Positions 33,513 to 42,033 of a stretch of DNA of 64,000 nucleotides are shown one piece after another (the first letter of the stretch is position 1; every line of letters starts with the position of its first letter). The DNA comes from Prevotella sp. (GTDB taxonomy: Bacteria > Bacteroidota > Bacteroidia > Bacteroidales > Bacteroidaceae): assembly GCA_017548275.1 (NCBI GenBank), contig JAFZAH010000023.1, forward strand, positions 124,001 through 188,000, in the 5' to 3' direction. The notes under the pieces were generated by a model. It searched no databases. It saw only the letters and a list, made by a program, of their open reading frames with translations, and was not told the DNA's origin. The translations under genes were made by a program, and so were the position numbers.

Positions 33513-34307
33513 ATGAAAAGAAAAACTTTTTTAGTGGCATTGGCAGCCCTTCCTTTCTTGCTGGCAGCATGTGGGGATAAACCAGCCAACCAATCGCAAT
33601 CCGCTGATAATCAAGAAAAAGCGGCAGTAGAAGAAAAATCCGAAACATCAAAAGCAAAGAAAGCCGATGCTGACAAGAATGTGGCCGACGACGATCCGGA
33701 TGCTTTGTTAATTGGACAAATAGATGCCATCCGTAGTGTGTGGGCATCAAAGCCTCTGAAAGGTGTCGCTGCCGGTAAAACAATCGATATCGAGCGCTTC
33801 GCCTATGCTTTCTGCAAGGAATATCCCAATTTCGATGCCAACAAGGCCATCTACGACTATATCGTATCTCCTGCGACGTATAAAGAGAAGAATTCGTATT
33901 TCCGCGTCGAGAGCCAGAAGAAGTACGGATATCTCTCATGCAGGGCTGAGTTGCAGGTCAGTTGGGATACGTATTGCTGCTACTGGAAACGCAACAACGG
34001 CCATTGCCTCGTGGCTTTCTGGATGGAACAGGGGCATGAGAGCGAACCGCACGCCACCGACGGGTTGTTGGTCTTCTATGACTATAATCCCGCTACCGAT
34101 ACTATGACTCCTGAGACCAGTCTCGCCAAGAAAGTGGAAGAGGCCATGAGCCCCTTCGATGAATTTAGTGTCAATCTTCCCGCGCAGGGTAAGGACATCG
34201 AACTCACCGGTTATAAAATTGATATAGAAAATGACTCCGCCGAGGGCACCGATTACCTCCTCCGCTGGAACGGCTATGACTTCAAGATGGAGAAAGTGAA
34301 AGAATGA
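33513..34307 (+). CDS. Lipoprotein of unknown function
   Basis: This 264-residue lipoprotein has a signal peptide ending in LLAACG (Cys 20). A low-complexity linker rich in Gln, Ser, Glu and Lys (about 24-60) leads to a globular domain (65-264) with four Cys around CRAELQVSWDTYCCYWKRNN (two adjacent Cys), which may form disulfides. I recognise no family. The C-terminal part is beta-rich (LTGYKIDIEND, DYLLRWNGYDFKM). Monocistronic, closed by the terminator at 34337-34369. Confidence 0.65.
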   Translation: MKRKTFLVALAALPFLLAACGDKPANQSQSADNQEKAAVEEKSETSKAKKADADKNVADDDPDALLIGQIDAIRSVWASKPLKGVAAGKTIDIERFAYAFCKEYPNFDANKAIYDYIVSPATYKEKNSYFRVESQKKYGYLSCRAELQVSWDTYCCYWKRNNGHCLVAFWMEQGHESEPHATDGLLVFYDYNPATDTMTPETSLAKKVEEAMSPFDEFSVNLPAQGKDIELTGYKIDIENDSAEGTDYLLRWNGYDFKMEKVKE

Positions 34308-34336
34308 CCTGACTCCTGACCACACATGATATTATC

Positions 34337-34369
34337 AAAAAGAGGACACGCCAAATTGTCCTCTTTTTT
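34337..34369 (+). terminator. Intrinsic terminator after the 33513 lipoprotein gene
   Basis: AAAAAGAGGACA (34337-34348) pairs with TGTCCTCTTTTT (34357-34368), with an 8-nt loop and a T run. Confidence 0.85.
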
Positions 34370-34470
34370 GTTAGGTAAACAAATATTATGAAAAAGCCAT
34401 CATCGAAACACAACTCTTATATTGACAGGAGAAATCCATGCCTCATGACCCTACTTGTCTAAAAAGACAA

Positions 34471-34492
34471 AAACCGCTGAAAACAGCGGTTT
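34471..34492 (-). terminator. Terminator of the tRNA-Pro gene
   Basis: AAACCGCTG (34471-34479) pairs with CAGCGGTTT (34484-34492), with an AAAA loop. Read leftward it lies 10 nt past the tRNA and is followed by a T run. The stretch 34370-34470 holds nothing else I can support. Confidence 0.8.
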
Positions 34493-34501
34493 TTTATAGT
34501 G

Positions 34502-34574
34502 TCGGGATGAGGCGACTCGAACGCCCGACCCCTACGTCCCGAACGTAGTGCGCTACCAACTGCGCTACATCCCG
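34502..34574 (-). tRNA. tRNA-Pro, anticodon CGG
   Basis: On the minus strand the 73 nt fold as a complete cloverleaf: acceptor CGGGATG with CATCCCG, D arm GCGC/GCGC with AGTTGGTA, anticodon stem CTACG/CGTAG around TTCGGGA (anticodon CGG, G37), five-nt variable loop, and T arm GGGCG/CGCCT around TTCGAGT. The discriminator base is A. CCA is not encoded. It decodes CCG. A promoter lies directly upstream and a terminator downstream, so it is an independent unit between a lipoprotein gene and murF. Confidence 0.96.
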
Positions 34575-34602
34575 ATTGCCCTTGATTTCTCAAAAAGCGG
34601 TG

Positions 34603-34634
34603 CAAAGGTAGTCAGTTTTCACGATACTGACAAA
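34603..34634 (-). promoter_or_regulatory. Promoter of the tRNA-Pro gene
   Basis: On the minus strand TTTG (34631-34634), a 20-nt spacer and TACCTTTG (34603-34610) match the consensus; the tRNA 5' end is 28 nt downstream. The remaining gap to murF ends in an AACCTCTCACCTCC-type repeat. Confidence 0.65.
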
Positions 34635-34741
34635 TTTTCGGGCATTTTTCTTTTGGAAATTGTCGGAGATGGGGGGTTGACGCGCTATCTTCTTGTTTGT
34701 GGTGAAGCAATCTCTAACCTCTCACCTCCAACCTCTCACCT

Positions 34742-36043
34742 CTAAAGCAGGGGTGGCAATTGATACAGTTTCGTTCCGTTGCTGCCCTTGATGAGAATGT
34801 AATAGCCGCGCGGTTTCTCTTCGGCGATGGCGGCTTTTACGGTCTCTACATCGGTGAATTTGCGGAAGGGGCAGTCAGTCTGGGCGAAAGCATCGCCTAC
34901 GAGCCATACCACGTCGATGCCGCTGGTCTTGAGCAGGTCTGCCACCTTCTGATGCTCCTCGGCGGTGGAGGCGCCCAGTTCGCGCATATCGCCCAGAATG
35001 GCCATCTTCGGCGATACCTCCATATCGCGGAAATTGGTCAGTGCGGCGTTCATGCTGGTGGGGTTGGCGTTGTAAGCATCGATGATGAGGTGGTTGTCGG
35101 CCGTATGCTCCAGTTGCGAACGGTTATTGCTCGGGATGTAACCTTCCAGCGCATGGTTCACCTGTTCGATGCTGACACCGAATTGTAGTCCGATGCAGGC
35201 TGCTGCCAACATATTAAAGATGTTGTATGCGCCGATGAGATGCGTCTGCACGGTTTGGGGCTCGCCCTGTGCCTGTTGCCATGTGAACCGCAGATAAGGC
35301 GCGCATGAGATGACGCTACCTTTGACGGCTAGGCGCGGATCGTCGGTGGTTCCGTAGCGCACGAGTCGCAGTCCGTCGGCGATGCCCAGCAGATGCTCGT
35401 TCTCGTTATGGATGAAGACAGTGCTGTCGTTTCGCGTGCGCAGGAAATCATAGAGTTCGCCTTTGGTGCGGATGACACCCTCAAAACTGCCGAAACCCTC
35501 GAGATGCGCCTTGCCCACGTTGGTGATGATGCCGCAGTCGGGTTCCACGATGTTGACCAATGTGCGTATCTCCCCCGGATGGTTGGCACCCATCTCCACC
35601 ACGGCGATGTCGTGTTCGCGGGTGAGTCGCAACAACGTCTTCGGCACCCCGATATGATTGTTGAAGTTGCCCTGTGTGTAAAGCACGTTGTACTTCTCGC
35701 TGAGCACCGTGGCGATGAGTTCCTTGGTCGTGGTCTTGCCGTTGGTGCCCGTCACGCCGATGATTTTCGTGCCGATGGCGCGCCGGTGTTCACGGGCAAG
35801 CATCTGGAGTGTTGTCAGACAGTCATCGGTCAGGATATAACGGTCGTCGCCCTCGACGGCATACTCCTTCTCGTCGATGACGGCATAGGAACAACCTTTC
35901 TCCAGTGCCATGGCAGCAAAGGCGTTACCATTAAACGACTCGCCTTTCAAGGCGAAGAAAATAGACCCCTCGGGACAGTCGCGACTGTCGGTGGTCACCT
36001 GCGGATGGCGCAGGAATATGCTGTAAAGTTCTCTTATTTCCAT
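34742..36043 (-). CDS. murF: UDP-MurNAc-tripeptide--D-alanyl-D-alanine ligase
   Basis: This 433-residue Mur ligase adds D-Ala-D-Ala to UDP-MurNAc-tripeptide, the last cytoplasmic step of the peptidoglycan precursor. The N-terminal region has the MurE/F-type DSRDCPEGSIFFALKGE motif, the central domain the ATP loop GVTGTNGKTTTKEL (about 99-112), VVEMGANHPGEI and NAYNANPTSM with DAYNANP, all typical of MurF. Length is normal. It is apart from ddl, found at 46959. A minus-strand TACTTTTG box lies at 36065-36072. Confidence 0.96.
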   Translation of the reverse strand: MEIRELYSIFLRHPQVTTDSRDCPEGSIFFALKGESFNGNAFAAMALEKGCSYAVIDEKEYAVEGDDRYILTDDCLTTLQMLAREHRRAIGTKIIGVTGTNGKTTTKELIATVLSEKYNVLYTQGNFNNHIGVPKTLLRLTREHDIAVVEMGANHPGEIRTLVNIVEPDCGIITNVGKAHLEGFGSFEGVIRTKGELYDFLRTRNDSTVFIHNENEHLLGIADGLRLVRYGTTDDPRLAVKGSVISCAPYLRFTWQQAQGEPQTVQTHLIGAYNIFNMLAAACIGLQFGVSIEQVNHALEGYIPSNNRSQLEHTADNHLIIDAYNANPTSMNAALTNFRDMEVSPKMAILGDMRELGASTAEEHQKVADLLKTSGIDVVWLVGDAFAQTDCPFRKFTDVETVKAAIAEEKPRGYYILIKGSNGTKLYQLPPLL

Positions 36044-36156
36044 GTCTTTTTCTTAATGTGTTTGCAAAAGTAATGTTTTTCGCCGAAACATCGTTTGATA
36101 TTTGATTATTTTTTCGTAACTTCGCAGCGGAATATACTTAAATCGTCAGAAAGCGA

Positions 36157-36987
36157 ATGCAGTATCATGATACCATCCGTGTGGGGGGCAAGTTGCTCGA
36201 CTTGTCGTCACCCGTCGTGATGGGCATACTCAATGTCACGCCCGACTCTTTCTATGCCGGCAGTCGCCAGCAGACGGACGATGCCGTGGCGCACCGTGCA
36301 GAAGAAATCGTTGAGCAGGGCGGTGTGATAATTGATGTGGGCGCCTGCTCTACGCGTCCCGGTGGTGAGCAACCCACGGCAGAGGAGGAGATGTCGCGTC
36401 TGCGTCGAGGACTGTCGGTGGTACGTCATGTCTGTCCCGATGCCATCCTCAGCATTGACACCTACCGCCCGGAAGTGGCGCAGATGAGTATCGAGGAGTT
36501 TGGCGCGGCCATAATCAATGATGTGACCGGAGGCGTTGAGCGTGACGCGGAGGGCGTGGCTGCGATATTCCGTGTGGCGGCACGCGAGCGTGTGCCATAC
36601 ATACTGACCTCTGTACAACCATCGATACGTGAGGTGCTGCTGACGTTTGCCCGCGATGTGGCGCAGTTGAATGCGTTGGGTGTGGCGGATGTCATCCTCG
36701 ACCCGGGCTTCGGTTTCGGCAAGACGCTGGAGCAGAATTATGAGGTGCTCTCACGTATGGGTCAGTTACAAGTAATGGGTCTGCCGGTGCTGGCAGGTGT
36801 GTCGCGCAAATCGATGATTTACCGTGCACTGGGCATCACACCCGACGAGGCACTCAACGGCACTACCGCCCTCCATATGACGGCGTTGCGCCAAGGCGCG
36901 TCTATCTTGCGCGTGCACGATGTGCGCGAGGCTGTGGAGTGCTGCCGATTGTGGAAAATGATTATAGAATCGGAGGTTTCGGAATAA
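36157..36987 (+). CDS. folP: Dihydropteroate synthase
   Basis: This 276-residue TIM-barrel enzyme joins p-aminobenzoate to 7,8-dihydropterin pyrophosphate in folate synthesis and is the sulfonamide target. Signatures present are VMGILNVTPDSFYAG, DVGACSTRPGGE, DPGFGFGKTLEQNYEVL and the C-terminal RVHDV. It is divergent from murF with 113 nt between. It probably shares a transcript with cdaA downstream across a gap that holds a 9-nt repeat array. Confidence 0.95.
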   Translation: MQYHDTIRVGGKLLDLSSPVVMGILNVTPDSFYAGSRQQTDDAVAHRAEEIVEQGGVIIDVGACSTRPGGEQPTAEEEMSRLRRGLSVVRHVCPDAILSIDTYRPEVAQMSIEEFGAAIINDVTGGVERDAEGVAAIFRVAARERVPYILTSVQPSIREVLLTFARDVAQLNALGVADVILDPGFGFGKTLEQNYEVLSRMGQLQVMGLPVLAGVSRKSMIYRALGITPDEALNGTTALHMTALRQGASILRVHDVREAVECCRLWKMIIESEVSE

Positions 36988-37003
36988 TCCTGGGGTCCCC
37001 TAC

Positions 37004-37057
37004 AATCCCCAGGACTCCCAGACCTCCCAGAGTTCCCAGGACTCCCATAACCCCCAG
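37004..37057. repeat. 9-nt tandem array (NNNTCCCAG), 6 units
   Basis: Six 9-nt units fill most of the gap between folP and cdaA. Confidence 0.85.
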
Positions 37058-37081
37058 AAGGAATAATTTAAACAGTCAGAT

Positions 37082-37873
37082 ATGTTTTTAGATTTTGGTG
37101 TGAAAGATGCCATTGACATTATTCTGGTGGCGCTTTTATTGTACTATCTCTACCGCCTGATGCGGGTGTCGCGTTCGCTCAACGTGTTCATCGGCATTAT
37201 GGTGTTTGTCGTCATCTGGCTGTTTGTGAGCCGTGTATTGGAGATGCGTCTGCTCGGGTCCATCCTCGACAAGTTGGTTAGCGTGGGTGCCATCGGCATC
37301 GTCATCCTGTTCCAAGACGACATCCGCAAATTCCTCTATAACCTGGGCGCACATCGTCGTGTGGCAAGCCTGGTCAATTTCTTCTCGTCGTCAAAACGAC
37401 GCGATGAGCGAAAGAAACAGCAAAACGACTCCATCCTGCCCATCGTGAGAGCCTGTCAGAATATGGCAAGAGGCAAAGTGGGAGCGCTGATCGTGATGGA
37501 GCGTAACAAATCGTTGGAGGAGGTGGTTGTGACCGGCGACCTCATCGATTCGGCCATCAACCAACGGCTCATCGAGAATATCTTCTTTAAGAACTCTCCC
37601 CTCCACGATGGCGGTATGATTATCGTGCGCAACCGCATCAAGGCGGCGGCGTGCATCTTGCCAGTGTCTCACGATTTGCATATCCCCAAGGAATACGGAC
37701 TTCGTCATCGCGCGGCATTGGGTATCTCGCAGGAGACCGATGCCGTGGCTATCGTCGTGAGCGAGGAGACAGGACGCATCAGCGTAGCCATCAACGGAAA
37801 ACTCAACCCCCGCCTCTCAGCCGAGGATTTGGAGAGTATCCTCAGCACCGAGATGGCTGTCATGGAAGAGTGA
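37082..37873 (+). CDS. cdaA: Diadenylate cyclase CdaA
   Basis: This 263-residue protein makes cyclic di-AMP from two ATP. It has three N-terminal membrane helices (about 11-24, 33-50, 62-77), a short linker and a DAC domain (about 115-255). The catalytic motif appears as LHDGGM (Asp 176; most CdaA have DGA) and RHR at 208-210 is intact. In other phyla cdaA is followed by cdaR and glmM, but here it is followed by pta, so the usual regulator gene is missing from this locus. c-di-AMP controls potassium and osmotic balance. Confidence 0.92.
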   Translation: MFLDFGVKDAIDIILVALLLYYLYRLMRVSRSLNVFIGIMVFVVIWLFVSRVLEMRLLGSILDKLVSVGAIGIVILFQDDIRKFLYNLGAHRRVASLVNFFSSSKRRDERKKQQNDSILPIVRACQNMARGKVGALIVMERNKSLEEVVVTGDLIDSAINQRLIENIFFKNSPLHDGGMIIVRNRIKAAACILPVSHDLHIPKEYGLRHRAALGISQETDAVAIVVSEETGRISVAINGKLNPRLSAEDLESILSTEMAVMEE

Positions 37874-37929
37874 CCGAAAAAACCATGAGAGATTTCAATC
37901 AAATAATAATAACCAATAACCTTAAGACT

Positions 37930-38937
37930 ATGGATTTAATAAAGCAAATCATTGAGCGTGCGAAGAGCAACAAACAACGCATCGTTCTTCCCGAGGCTAC
38001 AGAAGAGCGTACACTGAGAGCCGCCGACCGTGTGTTGGCAGAGGATGTGGCCGACCTGATACTCATCGGCAATCCCGACGAGATTCATCGTTTGGCAGCG
38101 GAGTGGGGACTGACCCACATCGACAAGGCCACATTGATAGACCCTGAGAATAACCCCAAGAGCGAAGTATATGCCCAATTGCTGGCCGAGTTGCGCAAGA
38201 AGAAAGGCATGACTATCGAGCAGGCCCGTGAACTGGTGAAAAACCCGCTTTATCTGGGTTGTATGATTATCAAGACCGAGGGCGCCGACGGGCAAATCTC
38301 TGGCGCGCTGAGCACTACGGGTGAGACACTGCGCCCTGCCCTGCAAATCATCAAATGCGCACCGGGCATCACCTGCGTGAGCGGTGCCATGCTGCTGTTG
38401 ACAAAGAAACCCGAGTTTGGCGAGAACGGCGTGCTTGTGGTCGGCGATGTGGCCGTCACTCCCATGCCCGATGCCGACCAGTTGTCGCAAATCGCCGTGT
38501 GTACCGCCCAGACAGCCAAGAGCGTGGCCGGGTTTGACGACCCGCGCGTGGCGATGCTCAGTTTCTCGACCAAAGGCAGTGCCACACACGAGGTGGTGGA
38601 CAAGGTCATCGAGGCCACACAGAAGGCTCGTGAACTGAATCCGATGCTGAAGATTGACGGCGAGTTGCAGGCTGATGCCGCTCTTGTTCCTTCAGTAGGC
38701 TCGAAGAAGGCACCGGGCAGCACCATCGCCGGCAAGGCCAACGTACTGGTGTTCCCCAACCTCGAGGTAGGTAATATCGCGTATAAACTGGTGCAGCGTC
38801 TCGGCGACGCCATCGCCATCGGCCCCATCCTGCAAGGTATCGCACGCCCGGTGAACGACCTCAGCCGCGGTTGCTCCGTCGATGACATCTACTATCTCGT
38901 CGCCATCACCGCCTGCCAAGCCATGGACGCTAAATAA
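37930..38937 (+). CDS. pta: Phosphate acetyltransferase
   Basis: This 335-residue enzyme interconverts acetyl-CoA and acetyl-phosphate. It is of the short type with only the PTA_PTB catalytic domain (starting IIERAKSNKQRIVLPEATEERTL in pieces; conserved VVGDVAVTPMPDADQLSQIA and AGKANVLVFPNLEVGNIAYK regions). ATG 37930 gives the normal N-terminus; a longer upstream frame overlaps cdaA. Normally ackA follows directly; here a GxxExxY cassette of about 560 bp separates them. Confidence 0.95.
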   Translation: MDLIKQIIERAKSNKQRIVLPEATEERTLRAADRVLAEDVADLILIGNPDEIHRLAAEWGLTHIDKATLIDPENNPKSEVYAQLLAELRKKKGMTIEQARELVKNPLYLGCMIIKTEGADGQISGALSTTGETLRPALQIIKCAPGITCVSGAMLLLTKKPEFGENGVLVVGDVAVTPMPDADQLSQIAVCTAQTAKSVAGFDDPRVAMLSFSTKGSATHEVVDKVIEATQKARELNPMLKIDGELQADAALVPSVGSKKAPGSTIAGKANVLVFPNLEVGNIAYKLVQRLGDAIAIGPILQGIARPVNDLSRGCSVDDIYYLVAITACQAMDAK

Positions 38938-38955
38938 TGATTTTTTAGGAAAGTA

Positions 38956-39518
38956 ATATTTCGGAAAGAAATTAGAATAATTAGCATAATTAAGACCAGA
39001 AATTGTATTATACACTTGATTCCTATAATAAAAGGAAATGAACAAACAAGAGTATAAAGATATTTACGATGTGGTGGGTGCCGCTATGGAGGTTCACAAG
39101 ACTCTCGGAAGAGGACTCTTTGAGCCAGTTTATCAGGAAGCACTTGCTATGGAAATGGCAAAAAGAGGGCTGACTGCTGAACGTGAAAAACAACTGCGCT
39201 TGTATTACAAAGGAGTGCAGATGGAAAAAACGTATTTCGCAGATTTTTATTACAAAGGAATAATTATCGAACTGAAATCAGCCGACAGTATCTGTTCTGA
39301 ACATCGTGCTCAATTGTTTAATTATATGCGCATAACAAAAACCTTCAAAGGGATATTAATTAATTTTGGCGAAAAAAGTCTTCGGGCAGAGCGCTATTTA
39401 TATCTTCCTGATGAAGATAATTTTGTTCTGTTGTCACAAGATAATTATAAAGACTACATCACTGAATAAAAAATTTTTGGATAATTATTTTAATTATTCT
39501 AATTTCTTTCTGAAAAAT
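38956..39518. mobile_element. Inverted-repeat cassette carrying a GxxExxY gene, between pta and ackA
   Basis: Segments 38956-38992 and 39482-39518 are inverted copies: 33 of 37 positions match and 20 (38964-38983 with 39491-39510) match without break. They enclose the 39038-39469 gene and nothing else. The interior is much more AT-rich than pta or ackA. No transposase is present and I see no clear target-site duplication. Calling it mobile is inference from the boundary repeats, the odd position and the composition. In RNA the two ends would form a long helix. Confidence 0.6.
39038..39469 (+). CDS. GxxExxY-family protein (PD-(D/E)xK nuclease fold)
   Basis: This 143-residue protein contains the family motif GLFEPVY (GxxExxY, about 26-32) after the helix DIYDVVGAAMEVHKTLG. 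A nuclease-like core follows: FADFYYKGIIIELKSAD, with Asp and the Glu-x-Lys pair of a PD-(D/E)xK site (about 69-83), and a final strand LINFG. The fold suggests metal-dependent nucleic-acid cleavage; no biochemical role is established for this family as far as I know. It is AT-rich, uses AAA/AAT/TAT codons unlike its neighbours, and is bounded by inverted repeats. The gene reads in the same direction as pta and ackA. Confidence 0.88.
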   Translation: MNKQEYKDIYDVVGAAMEVHKTLGRGLFEPVYQEALAMEMAKRGLTAEREKQLRLYYKGVQMEKTYFADFYYKGIIIELKSADSICSEHRAQLFNYMRITKTFKGILINFGEKSLRAERYLYLPDEDNFVLLSQDNYKDYITE

Positions 39519-39520
39519 AA

Positions 39521-39552
39521 CAATTCAACATTCGTAATTCAACATTCAACAT
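39521..39552. repeat. ATTCAAC heptamer run before ackA
   Basis: Three to four ATTCAAC-type units lie between the cassette end and the ackA start codon. Confidence 0.75.
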
Positions 39553-39559
39553 TATTCAT

Positions 39560-40750
39560 ATGAAAATTCTAGTATTAAATTGCGGTTCATCGTCTATCAA
39601 GTATGCCTTGTATGACATGGACACAAAAACAGTGATGACATCGGGCGGCGCAGAGCGCGTAGGACTTGATGGAGCATTTGTGAAAGTGAAACTGGCTAAT
39701 GGCGAGAAGAAACAGATTATGCACGACATACCCGAGCATACCGAGGGCGTGAAGTTCATCTTCTCACTGCTCACCGACCCCGAGATCGGTGTCATCAAAG
39801 ACCTGAAAGAGATTGACGCCGTGGGTCACCGTATGGTGCACGGAGGTGAAAAATTCAATAAGAGCGTCATCCTCACCGACGAGGTGCTCAAGGTGTTTGA
39901 GGAGTGCTCCGACCTCGCCCCGCTGCATAACCCCGCTAACTTGAAGGGTGTCAACGCCGTGAAGGAACTGATGCCGGGACTGACACAGGTGGGTGTGTTT
40001 GACACCGCTTTCCACCAGACCATGCCCCCGAAGGCTTATATGTATGCCATCCCGTACGAACTCTATGAGAAGTACGGCATCCGCCGATACGGATTCCACG
40101 GCACCAGCCACCGCTATGTTTCGGCACGTGCCTGCGAGTTCTTAGGCATCAAGGCTGAAGGCACCAAGATGGTGACTTGCCACGTGGGTAATGGCGGTTC
40201 CATCTGTGCTGTGAAAGACGGCAAATGCGTGGACACCTCCATGGGTCTCACTCCGCTCGAGGGCCTGATGATGGGTACCCGTGCCGGTGATATCGACGGC
40301 GGTGCCGTGACGTTTATCGAGAAGAAACTCGGTCTGGATGCCGACGGTATGTCCAACCTGCTCAATAAGAAGAGCGGTGTGGCTGGTCTGACCGGCGGCA
40401 AGAGCGACATGCGCGACGTGGAGCAGGCTGCCCGCGAAGGCGATGACCGTGCTCGTTTGGCACAGGAAATGTACTTCTATCGCATCAAAAAATACATCGG
40501 CGCATACGCTGCAGCCATGGGCGGACTCGATGTCATCGTGTTCACTGCCGGCGTGGGCGAGAATCAGGTAAGCATGCGTTCCGAGGTCTGTAAAGACATG
40601 GAGTTCTTGGGCGTGAAGTTCGACGAGGAGAAGAACAATGTGCGCGGCGAAGAGGCCGTCATCTCTGCCGACGACTCACGTGTCAAGGTTTTGGTCATAC
40701 CTACTGACGAGGAACTGATGATTGCCACCGACACGATGAATCTGTTGTAG
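39560..40750 (+). CDS. ackA: Acetate kinase
   Basis: This 396-residue ASKHA-fold enzyme makes ATP and acetate from acetyl-phosphate, completing the fermentative route begun by Pta. Signatures are VLNCGSSSIKYALYD at the N-terminus, YGFHGTSHRYVS, TCHVGNGGSICAVKDGK, MGLTPLEGLMMGTR and FTAGVGENQ. Length is normal. The start codon follows a short heptamer array, and the gene ends before a strong bidirectional terminator. Confidence 0.97.
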   Translation: MKILVLNCGSSSIKYALYDMDTKTVMTSGGAERVGLDGAFVKVKLANGEKKQIMHDIPEHTEGVKFIFSLLTDPEIGVIKDLKEIDAVGHRMVHGGEKFNKSVILTDEVLKVFEECSDLAPLHNPANLKGVNAVKELMPGLTQVGVFDTAFHQTMPPKAYMYAIPYELYEKYGIRRYGFHGTSHRYVSARACEFLGIKAEGTKMVTCHVGNGGSICAVKDGKCVDTSMGLTPLEGLMMGTRAGDIDGGAVTFIEKKLGLDADGMSNLLNKKSGVAGLTGGKSDMRDVEQAAREGDDRARLAQEMYFYRIKKYIGAYAAAMGGLDVIVFTAGVGENQVSMRSEVCKDMEFLGVKFDEEKNNVRGEEAVISADDSRVKVLVIPTDEELMIATDTMNLL

Positions 40751-40757
40751 ACATATT

Positions 40758-40792
40758 GGAGTGACAGGAGTGGAGGAGTGACAGGAGTGAAG
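40758..40792. repeat. GGAGTGACA tandem units
   Basis: Four 8-9-nt units follow the ackA stop codon. Confidence 0.65.
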
Positions 40793-40854
40793 ACATTAGT
40801 CCGCGAATAGAGCCCTCCTCATCGGTGTTCCTGTGATTTCATATAAATAAAAAC

Positions 40855-40883
40855 AAGGCGCGTCTCGTTTTGAGATGCGCCTT
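40855..40883. terminator. Bidirectional terminator between ackA and lpxH
   Basis: AAGGCGCGTCTC (40855-40866) pairs with GAGATGCGCCTT (40872-40883, one G-T pair), with a GTTTT loop; A-rich on the left and T-rich on the right, so it can stop both convergent transcripts. Confidence 0.85.
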
Positions 40884-40892
40884 ATTGTTGTT

Positions 40893-41657
40893 TTATAGTT
40901 TGCTTTCACCCTCGATGTATTGTTCGTAGAAGAGGTGCTCACCGTCGAACACCACATAGGTGAAATGCCATATCCAGTCGCCCAGAATCATCATCCTCGA
41001 TTTTCGTGAGACGTTCAGGTCGAGTTCGATGTGGCGGTGCCCGAAGATGAAATAGTCGATATTGTCGTGCGTCTTGATATACTCCTTGGTGAAGAGCACC
41101 AGATGCTCTTTATCCTCACCCATGTAGGGCTCTTCCTTCCCGTCGGGATGTTTCATCCGGCTGTGTTTCGCCCAGTTCTTTCCCAGGCTCATGCCCCATC
41201 GCGGATGGATGAAATTAAGCATCTTCTGACACGTGCGGTTGTGGAATACTTTCCTGAGCAATTTGAATTTCTTGTTAGGGTCGCCCAGCCCGTCGCCATG
41301 CGCCAGGAAAAACACCTTGCCGTATATCTCGGTGGTGAGCGGTTGTTTGTGAACAGTCACACCGCATTCTTTCTCCAGATAGCCGTACGTCCACAGGTCA
41401 TGGTTGCCGGTGAAGAAATGCACCTCAACACCCATGTCCGTCAGTTCCGACAGTTTACCGAGGAACCGAGTGAACCCTTTTGGCACCACATCGTGGTATT
41501 CGTTCCAGAAATCGAACATGTCGCCCAGCAGATAGACAGCCCCGGCCTTATGCTTGATGCTGTCGAGAAAGCGGACCAACCGCCGCTCCTGCGTGCGGGA
41601 GTGTTCGATGGCGAGCGACCCTAAATGGGCGTCGGAGAGAAAATAGATATTCTTCAT
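40893..41657 (-). CDS. lpxH: UDP-2,3-diacylglucosamine diphosphatase, LpxH-type
   Basis: This 254-residue calcineurin-like phosphoesterase removes UMP from UDP-diacylglucosamine in lipid A synthesis. All metal motifs are present: SDAHLG, GDMFDFW, TGNHDLW, LAHGDGLG and FGHRH. Bacteroidota use an LpxH-like enzyme of this length. It is the last gene of a leftward run (efp, GT2, radC, DUF59, lpxH); the DUF59 gene ends 25 nt upstream. Confidence 0.88.
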   Translation of the reverse strand: MKNIYFLSDAHLGSLAIEHSRTQERRLVRFLDSIKHKAGAVYLLGDMFDFWNEYHDVVPKGFTRFLGKLSELTDMGVEVHFFTGNHDLWTYGYLEKECGVTVHKQPLTTEIYGKVFFLAHGDGLGDPNKKFKLLRKVFHNRTCQKMLNFIHPRWGMSLGKNWAKHSRMKHPDGKEEPYMGEDKEHLVLFTKEYIKTHDNIDYFIFGHRHIELDLNVSRKSRMMILGDWIWHFTYVVFDGEHLFYEQYIEGESKL

Positions 41658-41682
41658 GAGCGGTGTATGTCAAAATGATGAT

Positions 41683-42003
41683 TTAGTCCAGTCCCAATTC
41701 CACGAGAGCCTCTTCGCTCATCATGCTCTTGTCCCATTCAGGCTCGAACACCAGTTGCACATTGGCCCCTTTCACGTCTTTCACCGATTCCACCTTCTGC
41801 CGCACGTCTTCAAGGATGAAGTCGGCAGCAGGACAGGTAGGCGCCGTAAACGTCATGTCGATATCTACCGTGTAGTCGTCTTTCACGTCTATCTTGTAGA
41901 TAAGTCCCAAATCATAGATGTTGACGGGTATCTCGGGGTCGAATACGGTGCGCAGCACATCTACGATGCGCTCTTCTATCTGGGTTTTCTCTTCTTGAGT
42001 CAT
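41683..42003 (-). CDS. DUF59/MIP18-family metal-sulfur cluster assembly protein
   Basis: This 106-residue protein is a single DUF59 domain, with DPEIPVNIYDLGLIY (about 29-43) and DIDMTFTAPTCPAADFIL holding the conserved Cys. Family members (SufT, PaaD, Cia2) help place Fe-S clusters into target proteins. No other suf genes are near. Its upstream spacer contains a ~110-nt module also found before the acyltransferase gene at 48092. Confidence 0.9.
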   Translation of the reverse strand: MTQEEKTQIEERIVDVLRTVFDPEIPVNIYDLGLIYKIDVKDDYTVDIDMTFTAPTCPAADFILEDVRQKVESVKDVKGANVQLVFEPEWDKSMMSEEALVELGLD

Positions 42004-42033
42004 GCGAAGAATTATGGTTTAGTGTTCTAAAAA

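Noticed and set aside
34391-34462. 24-codon frame between the lipoprotein terminator and the tRNA terminator
   Set aside because: Bounded by two terminators, no promoter box and no conserved character; most likely chance.
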